From Anaerolineae bacterium (GTDB lineage: Bacteria > Chloroflexota > Anaerolineae > Aggregatilineales > Aggregatilineaceae): a DNA stretch of 53,197 nucleotides. The translations under genes were made by a program, and so were the position numbers. Below are positions 34,083-40,751 of this stretch, in pieces. Each line of letters opens with the position of its first letter. Within the stretch, counting starts at the first letter, position 1. The stretch lies in NCBI GenBank assembly GCA_016930015.1, contig JAFGHR010000036.1, forward strand, positions 1 to 53,197, written 5' to 3'. Below the pieces are notes generated by a model. That model worked only from the letters and a program-made list of their open reading frames with translations. It ran no database searches and had not been told where the DNA came from.

Positions 34083-34676
34083 TTACATCAGCGGGCTATT
34101 GGAGGGTGGGGCGTAGTCCAATACGTCCCCATCCGACTTATTATCATCGGTGAGTGTGCTGAACGTGATCATAAGGTGCAGTGTGCCGATGATGAATTCA
34201 TCACCGTGAGCCACGATGTGATCCTGGAATGGAATCAGCGCTTTACCGTTGAGATAAGTTCCGTTGGTGCTGCCCAGGTCGGTGATGATCAGGCGGTTGT
34301 CGTTTCGCTGAAGCTTACAATGCTCGCGTGAAACGCCGTGTTGGTGGGCGTTGAGGTGGTTCAGGTCCAAAAATGTTTCTGAATTCGTGCCCGATTTGCG
34401 GCCCAGAATGACCGGTTTGTCGAGCGAAACGAGCATACACGCGGACGAGGGAAAAAATTGCAGCAGCGCGTTTGCATGGGGTTCAAAATTGATCTGTTTT
34501 TGCAGGGTAGCAGAAGGCCGGCGGGTTAATGGGCTGGTGTCGGGGAGCCTGGCGTTAGCTAACGAGATGCCGCAGCGGGGGCACTCTGTTGCTGTCTGTG
34601 CGCAATGAAAGCCGCACTTTGGGCATGGGATGGGGGCCTGGGGTTGTTGGGCGGGAGTTTCTCTTGTATCGCGCAT
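34083..34676 (-). CDS. Zinc-ribbon FHA-domain protein 1
   Basis: 197 residues from the ATG at 34676 (a TTG at 34679 precedes it). Residues ~17-36 hold a CPKC...CPRC zinc ribbon. A polar linker follows, then an FHA domain at ~75-185 with 'VILGRKS', 'HGVSREHCKL' and 'DLGSTNGTYLNG', the loops that bind phosphothreonine. There is no kinase domain or membrane segment. It is the first of six paralogues on the minus strand between the capsid and head-tail connector genes. It may read phosphorylation by a Ser/Thr kinase encoded elsewhere. An upstream element TTGTATGATC (near 34717) is shared with the next FHA gene. Confidence 0.85.
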   Translation of the reverse strand: MRDTRETPAQQPQAPIPCPKCGFHCAQTATECPRCGISLANARLPDTSPLTRRPSATLQKQINFEPHANALLQFFPSSACMLVSLDKPVILGRKSGTNSETFLDLNHLNAHQHGVSREHCKLQRNDNRLIITDLGSTNGTYLNGKALIPFQDHIVAHGDEFIIGTLHLMITFSTLTDDNKSDGDVLDYAPPSNSPLM

Positions 34677-34838
34677 CAATGATCATGTCCAGGGTACGTG
34701 GCAGGGTGCCAATGCATCGATCATACAATATAAACGCTAATAGAAACATAGTGAAATGTGAAAACTATATGAAAACACTAATGTGTGACTATTGTTACTG
34801 CATGAATGGATGCGCGATGCGGGGGGGGGTGCTGTATG

Positions 34839-35435
34839 TTACATGAGGGGTGTGGAGGAGCTTGGCGCTTGTTCCAGCACGTCATTTTCAGAGGAAGCGA
34901 GGGGGCCGTTTACGGATGTGAAGGTGATCAGCAAATGCAGCGTGCCGATGATAAGTTCGTCACCATGCGCGACAATGTGTTCCTGGTAGGGGAGCAGCGC
35001 CTTACCGTTCAGGTAGGTGCCATTTGTGCTGGCCAGATCAATGACGATCAGGTGGTTGTCACGGCGCCGAAGCTGGCAGTGTTCGCGTGAAACACCGTGT
35101 TGTTTGGCCCTCAGGTGGGTCAGGTCCAGCAGGTTCTCGGTGGTGTCCCCGATTTGGCGGCCCAGCGTCAGCGTGCGTTCCAGAGTCGCCAGCACACAGG
35201 TGCCGGAGGGCAAAAATTGGAGGATGACATTGTCGTTTGGTGGAAAAATACCGTGGTCAGACGGCAGAGGCAGCGCCGGATTCTGAACCGGTGCAGTGGC
35301 CACCGGATCAAAGTCTTCGAGATCGCGCCCGCAGTGGACACAGTGCTGGTCGCCCACATGGACGATGTGCCCGCAGCGAGGACAAAGAATTGGCCGGGTA
35401 TCTTCTGATGATATATCGCCTGACGGGCAAGACAT
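34839..35435 (-). CDS. Zinc-ribbon FHA-domain protein 2
   Basis: 198 residues, with GGGAG upstream of the ATG. The N-terminal zinc ribbon reads CPRC...CVHC (~18-36). The FHA domain (~75-180) has 'LTLGRQIGD', 'HGVSREHCQL' and 'DLASTNGTYLNG'. It is very similar to FHA protein 1, including the C-terminal 'SSSTPLM' against 'PSNSPLM'. That suggests recent tandem duplication. Each gene has its own upstream gap of ~160 bases, so they are probably transcribed separately. The -10-like TTGTATGATGA lies near 35492 on the minus strand. Confidence 0.85.
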   Translation of the reverse strand: MSCPSGDISSEDTRPILCPRCGHIVHVGDQHCVHCGRDLEDFDPVATAPVQNPALPLPSDHGIFPPNDNVILQFLPSGTCVLATLERTLTLGRQIGDTTENLLDLTHLRAKQHGVSREHCQLRRRDNHLIVIDLASTNGTYLNGKALLPYQEHIVAHGDELIIGTLHLLITFTSVNGPLASSENDVLEQAPSSSTPLM

Positions 35436-35597
35436 GACACGCTCCCAAACAGGTCCTGGGTGTTATCACTGAACGCGACGCATACCCTCATCATACAATA
35501 AATCTCGTAAATGCGATGTGAAAAATAACAAACTTGCCAAGGAACAGCGTGACCAGGTGGGGATAAATTTGGACCGAAGTGACTATGACCGGGGCGG

Positions 35598-36185
35598 TTA
35601 TGATAGAAGCTGTGACGTGCTGAGTTGAGTTACTGTAAAAAATATCGTAAACGTGAGTTCGCCGATGCGGATATCGTTACCATGCGCCACAACTCGATCG
35701 TGATGGGCGGCGATGCGCTCGCCGTTGATGAACGTGCCGTTGCTGCTGCCCATGTCCACAATCAACAACTGTTTTCCGTACCGCCGGAGTGTGCAGTGCA
35801 CGCGTGAAACGCCCAAATCGGCGGCGCCAATGCCGCTCAGATCAAGCAGGTTTTTCACGGTTTCAGAGTAACCCCGGCCCAGGATCAAGGGTTTGTCGAG
35901 TTGGGATGATATCACCAGGCCGGAGGGTCGGAATTGGAATATGGCGCTGGCCTGCGGCAGGAACAGGTCCAGGTGTGCGGACGCAAGCGAGGATGTTGTG
36001 GTGGGATGTTTGCCCTGTGACGGTGCTGGCTGCGCATCATAATCAAGCCATGTCGTGCGGTGATTGCTCGGTTGTGAGAGCGGCGCACCGCACTGCCGGC
36101 ACCGGGTATCGTCGGAACGACAGTAGTATCCACAATGCAGGCATACTACCGGGCGTTCTTGTGTGGAAAGTGTTGTATTAGGCAT
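35598..36185 (-). CDS. Zinc-ribbon FHA-domain protein 3
   Basis: 195 residues. Zinc ribbon CLHC...CRQC at ~15-34, then a longer Pro/Ser/His-rich linker and an FHA domain (~85-185) with 'LILGRGYSE', 'LGVSRVHCTL' and 'DMGSSNGTFINGE'. The phosphothreonine-contact residues (Gly-Arg, Ser-Arg-x-His, Ser-Asn-Gly) are retained. It is the third gene of the minus-strand array. The C-terminus lacks the SxPLM tail found in proteins 1 and 2. Confidence 0.84.
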   Translation of the reverse strand: MPNTTLSTQERPVVCLHCGYYCRSDDTRCRQCGAPLSQPSNHRTTWLDYDAQPAPSQGKHPTTTSSLASAHLDLFLPQASAIFQFRPSGLVISSQLDKPLILGRGYSETVKNLLDLSGIGAADLGVSRVHCTLRRYGKQLLIVDMGSSNGTFINGERIAAHHDRVVAHGNDIRIGELTFTIFFTVTQLSTSQLLS

Positions 36186-36503
36186 GTTTTTAGCCCGCCG
36201 CGTATGGTTGATTGGAATGATGAAAGGCGATTTAACCCTAATGGTACAGCATACTTAAGTCGAACCGGTGAAGAGATTGTGAGAGCCTATAAAGATGTTA
36301 TAAAAACTAAGGTACGAAACCGTTTCCATCAGGATATAGGCCGATTAGTGCGGCTCTAAAGCGGGTGCCATCGGCGGTGAGGTGGTGACCGTCGGTCACA
36401 CCGGGGCAGCAGGGGTGAACTGTTCTGGGAAAAGAAAAACCGCGCGGGCGGTTTTAGTGAAACAGTTTGTCTGGGCCGGGTTGTGGCAAACGATGGGTGA
36501 GGT
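36186..36503. other. 318-base gap within the FHA array
   Basis: No convincing gene. It holds a GTGACC/GGTCAC hairpin (near 36386-36400) and the terminator of FHA gene 4 at 36434-36455. A short + strand frame (36135-36359) overlaps FHA gene 3 and looks non-coding. Confidence 0.45.
36434..36455 (-). terminator. Terminator of FHA gene 4
   Basis: AAAACCGC (36436-36443) pairs perfectly with GCGGTTTT (36448-36455) with a four-base loop. On the minus strand it is followed by further T residues (TTTTTCTTTT). It lies ~50 bases after the stop at 36504. Confidence 0.8.
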
Positions 36504-37016
36504 TTACCGTGATAGGGCAGTGGTGAAGATCACCAACACGTTCAGTTCGCCCAGGGTCAGGCGGTCATTGTGAGCCAGCACATGTTCCTGGTTAGGGCCC
36601 AGCCGCATGTTGTTCACGAACGTACCGTTTGAGCTGTCGAGATCGGTAATCGTGAGGTGGGTACCATGCCGGCGAAGCAGGCAATGCTGGCGCGACACGC
36701 CGTAGCGGTCAGCATCGAGATCGGTGAGATCAAGGGTGTCATAGGTCTGCGTGTAGATTCCACGCCCCAGGATCAAGGGTTTGTCCAGCGCTGAAGACAC
36801 AAACGTGCCGGTTGGCGCAAACTGTAGGATGACGTTTGTCATGGGCGTAAAGGTGCCCCGTTTGCGCAGTGATTCAGTCGCCATATGAGTTGATAGATCA
36901 ATATCCGGGGCAAACGACGACGGGTTCAGGGGAAAGGTCGTCGAATAGCTCCGCGATTGGAGAGAAGATTCGGATGGTTGTGAAGCAGGATGATGTCGCG
37001 AATTTTTTGGTGGCAT
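36504..37016 (-). CDS. FHA-domain protein 4, lacking the zinc ribbon
   Basis: 170 residues from the ATG at 37016, where CGGGGGA lies ~10 bases upstream; the frame is open to 37043. The N-terminal ~55 residues are Ser/Pro/His-rich with no CxxC pairs, unlike its five neighbours. The FHA domain (~65-165) has 'LILGRGIYT', 'YGVSRQHCLL' and 'DLDSSNGTFVNN'. The ribbon was probably lost or never gained. Peptide-binding residues are conserved. It has its own terminator. Confidence 0.83.
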   Translation of the reverse strand: MPPKNSRHHPASQPSESSLQSRSYSTTFPLNPSSFAPDIDLSTHMATESLRKRGTFTPMTNVILQFAPTGTFVSSALDKPLILGRGIYTQTYDTLDLTDLDADRYGVSRQHCLLRRHGTHLTITDLDSSNGTFVNNMRLGPNQEHVLAHNDRLTLGELNVLVIFTTALSR

Positions 37017-37847
37017 ACTGGTAAATCCCCCGCACCTGACCAATTCCTGATACTTTTTAATTCAATTTTAATTTTACAGGAAAAAGCACGTGAATGTCGT
37101 AAAAAGCGTATGAGTGTTTGTAAAGGGTTTGTTTACGTTGTGCTTTCAACCGGTGGAGGGATGAGGATAACGCAGTAGGGACGTACGCCCGGCTGTACGT
37201 CCCTAAAAAGAAATCCTGAAGCTGACTGCACGAACCACACAAGGAGTTGGAGTATGCCCACATTCAGCCGGTTTCTGGTTGCCAGCATGCAGGCGGTGGT
37301 GTGTGTAGAACGAACATGCTGGGAGAAGACTTTCGCTGAAATCCCGTTTTGACGGTGGTGAGTTAGCCAACTGCGGTCAGGTAACTCACCTGAAAGGAAT
37401 AGAAATCGTTATGTTAGTACGTCGATGCCGGGCCGGTAACGTTTCGTGTTCCTGATTACTCGGTGTGAACCGGTGCTTTCGAGTAAGCACCTGCTTGCGC
37501 GTATCGACGCCGTGGGGACTTAATTGGGCACTACGCGGATACAGGATGCGAGTCATGGCAAGGTTAGCGAAAAAAGTTGAAAGAGTGCCCGATGATGTGG
37601 TGCCCCACGGCGCCGACAATACGCCTTACTCATTTGGTAAAAAGTGTCCGATACGTCCTTAAACAATACTTCATTCACCCTTTGTTATGTTTGTATTATA
37701 CATCAAAAAATTGATTTTGCGCAAGTAGTTAATGATAAATTTGTGAATTTCTTGTGAAAGCGCGGAAATAACGCGCATAACATACGCGAACTGATGCGGT
37801 GCGCCTGGTGTGCGGTTATTGGTTGGTTAACTCGAATGAGGGTGGTG
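37017..37847. other. 831-base non-coding region with several hairpins
   Basis: No convincing protein gene. Perfect hairpins: an 11-bp stem at 37176-37186/37195-37205 (GGGACGTAC/GTACGTCCC); GGTGAGTTA/TAACTCACC at 37357-37365/37382-37390; GGTGCTT/AAGCACC at 37472-37478/37485-37491. A 32-codon frame (ATG 37254 to TGA 37352) has AAGGAG seven bases upstream, but its product is unremarkable. The AT-rich part 37680-37770 probably holds promoters for FHA gene 4 or a + strand RNA. A structured RNA is possible. Confidence 0.45.
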
Positions 37848-38384
37848 TTAGGCGTCGCCGAACGCGACCACGATATGCAGGGTACCCATGATCAGCCGGT
37901 CGCCGTGAGCGATCAGGTATTCACGGTGAGGGTTCAGTTTTACGCCATTGAGATACGTGCCGTTGGTACTGTTCAAGTCGGCCACATACAGCCGGTTGTT
38001 TTTCGGGCGGAGCTGGCAGTGAGCGCGCGAGACGCCGTGTGTTTGGGCATTATGCTGGCTCAGGTCGATCAGGTTGTCTGGCGCGCCTAGTAAGGGATCA
38101 CGCCCCAGGGTGACCGTTCCGGTTGGGATCAGCGGCAGGCATGCGCCCGACGGCAAAAACTGGAGCAGCAGCAGCGTTTGTGAGGTGAAGCCTGTTTCTT
38201 CCGCCTGCCGGAACGGAGTGGCCATTGGTTTACGGTTGAGTGGCCCGGTCATAATTTGATCACGGGTTAGCGGTTGATGGCAGTATAGGCACAGGTTGTC
38301 GTCGGGATAACAAAAATGCCCACAGTGGCAGCACTGGATTGGACTTCCACTAACAGGGGTGGTGGCATCAGATGTTCCGGGCAT
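37848..38384 (-). CDS. Zinc-ribbon FHA-domain protein 5
   Basis: 178 residues from the ATG at 38384, with AAAGGGG seven bases upstream; the longer frame to 38474 adds a segment unlike its paralogues. Zinc ribbon CCHC...CLYC at ~18-37, then an FHA domain (~70-175) with 'VTLGRDPLLG', 'HGVSRAHCQL' and 'DLNSTNGTYLNG'. It ends soon after the last FHA strand ('VAFGDA'). It is the fifth paralogue of the minus-strand array. Confidence 0.84.
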   Translation of the reverse strand: MPGTSDATTPVSGSPIQCCHCGHFCYPDDNLCLYCHQPLTRDQIMTGPLNRKPMATPFRQAEETGFTSQTLLLLQFLPSGACLPLIPTGTVTLGRDPLLGAPDNLIDLSQHNAQTHGVSRAHCQLRPKNNRLYVADLNSTNGTYLNGVKLNPHREYLIAHGDRLIMGTLHIVVAFGDA

Positions 38385-38538
38385 GGAAACCCCTTTTGCA
38401 GGACACAGTTCCTGAAAATACACGACTGTTAAGTTCATCGTATCGCCTTGTTCATAAAATTCACATAAAAGCAAAGTTAAAAGGAATTAATCCGTTCGGG
38501 CTGGTGCTGAATACATTCCGAAACCGAGATCGGCGGAT

Positions 38539-39090
38539 CTATGCCGGTGGCAGGTTGGCAAATGAAACGTAGAAATGCAGTGATCCGAGGATCAACTTGT
38601 CGCCGTGGGCTACAGCATGGCGGTGAAAAGGCAGCAGCGATTCACCGTTTAGAAACGTGCCGTTAGTGCTGCCCAGGTCGGTTACAACAAGCTGGTTAGC
38701 CCAGCGCTCAAGGCTGCAATGCGTGCGTGAAACGCCGTGCTGAACGGCATTGAACTGGGTCAGGTCAATCGCGTCTTGTTCGTCCGAGATGACTTCGCCG
38801 CGCCCCAGAATGACGGGTTTGTCAAGCGCCAGGGTGAAGCATTGGCCCGATGGTAGACACTGCAAGATGATTTCTGTTCCCGGCGCAAAACGCGTGTTGC
38901 CCGGTGTATCAACCGGCATGGTGGACGGGGAGCGTTTGAGCATATGGGTGTGGCACGGGCGTTCGGGCGTGGGAGGATCGATTGGGTATTCACATTTGAG
39001 ACAGCGTGTGGCGTTTGATGATAATTCACTGCCACATTGTGGGCACCGTAATGGATTGTGCTCTGGCTGACTGGCATTTGGTAATGGCAC
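38539..39090 (-). CDS. Zinc-ribbon FHA-domain protein 6
   Basis: 183 residues from a GTG at 39090 with AAGGAC upstream. Zinc ribbon CPQC...CLKC at ~16-33, a linker, then an FHA domain (~75-180) with 'VILGRGEV', 'HGVSRTHCSL' and 'DLGSTNGTFLNGE'. It is the last gene of the array and divergent from the head-tail connector gene at 39275; the 184-base gap must carry both promoters. Phosphothreonine-contact residues are intact. Confidence 0.85.
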   Translation of the reverse strand: MPLPNASQPEHNPLRCPQCGSELSSNATRCLKCEYPIDPPTPERPCHTHMLKRSPSTMPVDTPGNTRFAPGTEIILQCLPSGQCFTLALDKPVILGRGEVISDEQDAIDLTQFNAVQHGVSRTHCSLERWANQLVVTDLGSTNGTFLNGESLLPFHRHAVAHGDKLILGSLHFYVSFANLPPA

Positions 39091-39274
39091 AGCACTAATG
39101 TCCTTAAATTTGAAAAGGGAGTCCCTGACCTGAAACGATGATATCAGAATCCAACCGGCTTGTGTTGTTTCTTGTGTGAAAAAAGCATGAAATCACAAGC
39201 TTCTATGCGCTGCAAGTCAATGTTTTATTCTCATTATAGCGGCGTGTATCGATCGGTTTGATAAGGAGGGAGTC

Positions 39275-40147
39275 ATGCGTAATACCTATGCGACACTGGC
39301 GGGAATCCGGCGGTATGTAGGGCTGTCCGCAGCCCAAACGAGTGACGATGATCTGTTAATGCAGTTGGTCCAGGCGGCGTCACGCCTGATCGAAGGCTGC
39401 ACCGGGCGGCGGTTTTACCCGCTGCGCCAGGCGCGATCCTATACTTGTCCCGGCGCGTCCGGGCCGGACACATCCGGGCCGGATACGGGCTTTTTGGTGT
39501 TGGACGGCGATTTGTTGAGCCTGCACACGCTGACCAACGGCGACGGCAGCACGATTTCGACGGAGGCGCTGCACCTGCTGCCATCCGGGACGGTGGTCAA
39601 GTCCGGCATCGCGTTGGATCGCACCCAGGCCGTTTTTACGCATACCGGCGATCCGGTGGAGGCGATCACGGTGGATGCGACGTGGGGCTTTCACCCGGAT
39701 TGGCCGGACGTGTGGGCGGCATCGGGCGACAGCGTGCAGGACGATCCCCTGTCGGACAGCGCCACTTCGATCACGGTGAGCGATGCCGACGGCGCGGATG
39801 CCAGCGGGGTTACACCGCGTTTTGCCGCCGGGCAGTTGATCCGTATTGAGGATGAATATGTACATGTGCTGGCGGTCGATACGGACACGAACACGCTGAC
39901 GGTCGCGCGCGGCGCCAACGGCACGACTGCCACCAGCCACGCGGCGAGTACGAGTATGTTTGTCTACCAGCCCCCGGCGGATATCCAGCAGGCATGCTGG
40001 CGGGTCGCGGCGTGGTTGTACCGCCAGAAGGACGCCGGGTTTGTGCGTGTGACCGGCAGTATGCGCGGCCAGGTAGTGATTCCGCCTGCGCTGCCCGCCG
40101 ACATCCAGCAGATTCTGGAACCGTACCGGCGCGTGCGCGTGTCGTAA
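39275..40147 (+). CDS. Phage head-tail connector-like protein
   Basis: 290 residues, with TAAGGAGGGAGTC before the ATG. The N-terminal ~65 residues, 'YATLAGIRRYVGLSAAQTSDDDLLMQLVQAASRLIEGCTGRRFYP', match gp6/connector-type adaptors that dock under the portal. The middle is a beta-rich insertion of ~150 residues (DADGADASGVTPRFAAGQLIRIEDEYVHVL). The end 'PPADIQQACWRVAAWLYRQKDAGFVRVTGSMRG.VVIPPALPADIQQILEPYRR' is the usual connector C-terminus. So the gene is about twice the normal length because of the insertion. It starts the third + strand phage-like block. Confidence 0.85.
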   Translation: MRNTYATLAGIRRYVGLSAAQTSDDDLLMQLVQAASRLIEGCTGRRFYPLRQARSYTCPGASGPDTSGPDTGFLVLDGDLLSLHTLTNGDGSTISTEALHLLPSGTVVKSGIALDRTQAVFTHTGDPVEAITVDATWGFHPDWPDVWAASGDSVQDDPLSDSATSITVSDADGADASGVTPRFAAGQLIRIEDEYVHVLAVDTDTNTLTVARGANGTTATSHAASTSMFVYQPPADIQQACWRVAAWLYRQKDAGFVRVTGSMRGQVVIPPALPADIQQILEPYRRVRVS

Positions 40148-40150
40148 CCC

Positions 40151-40260
40151 AGGGTAATTGCAGCAAAACTCAACCAATGCTCCTCCCCTGCAGGGTTCGC
40201 GCGTGTCTGGAAAGTCCCCCGTCCAGCTTGGCTGGAAGGGGGATTTAGGGGGAAGGCGTT
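40151..40260 (+). mobile_element. Family R MITE-like repeat, truncated copy
   Basis: It starts with AGGGTAATTGCAGCAAAA (40151), matching the left end of the complete element at 16281. It contains the core AGTCCCCCGTCCAGCTTGGC (40213) through GGAAGGCGTT (40260). The right terminal repeat is not found. It lies directly after the connector stop codon, inside the phage-like operon. Confidence 0.7.
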
Positions 40261-40308
40261 GCTCAAAATTGTGGACCTGTAAGCACAAATCGCAAAAAGG
40301 AGGCGAAC

Positions 40309-40746
40309 ATGGGACAACTGGCAACGGCGCTTGATAACCTGGCGAACGTGGCGGTCAGCGGCGTGACATCCTACGCGCTGGACGAAACGCCCGAAGCCCT
40401 GACCGGTGCGCAGCTTCCGGCGCTGGTCATTCTGCCGGAACTGGCAGGCGAATCGCCGGGCCTGGAGCCGAATCCGTTCAGCGCGGGGCACGGCACGCTG
40501 ACAGTACGCGTTACGCATGTGCTGCTGCTCTCGCCGGTGATGGCCGGGGGCGGGCTGCGGGGCGCGCTCCCGGTGCTGGCAGCAGCAGTTGACGACTACG
40601 CCGAAGCCCTGGCCGCCGATCCCACGCTGGACGGGGCGCTGCCGGTGCCGCTGCATTTCAGCCTGGCGGCGGGCGTGGTCGTGTACGCGGGCATCGACTA
40701 TCACGGCGTGCGCTTTACGCACACCTGGACGCTGCACCTGGAGTAG
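40309..40746 (+). CDS. Tail-completion/neck-like protein
   Basis: 145 residues with AAAAAGGAGGCG before the ATG. Mixed alpha/beta with 'LATALDNLANVAVSGVTSY', 'LPALVILPEL', 'RVTHVLLLSPVMAGGGLRGALPVLAAAVDDYAEALAADPTLDG' and 'YHGVRFTHTWTLHLE'. This pattern, a small domain testing a range of values with a long helix and a C-terminal beta strand, is that of tail-terminator or tail-completion proteins placed after the connector in siphophages. The assignment rests mostly on position and fold style. It lies five bases before the LamG-bearing gene. Confidence 0.6.
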   Translation: MGQLATALDNLANVAVSGVTSYALDETPEALTGAQLPALVILPELAGESPGLEPNPFSAGHGTLTVRVTHVLLLSPVMAGGGLRGALPVLAAAVDDYAEALAADPTLDGALPVPLHFSLAAGVVVYAGIDYHGVRFTHTWTLHLE

Positions 40747-40751
40747 AGACG

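Noticed and set aside
37176-37205. Rho-independent terminator at the 11-bp hairpin
   Set aside because: Neither strand has a T-run after the stem, so it is listed only as structure within the non-coding region.
37465-37662. 65-residue + strand frame in the FHA-array gap
   Set aside because: No ribosome site and unlike a protein; the region looks structured and non-coding.
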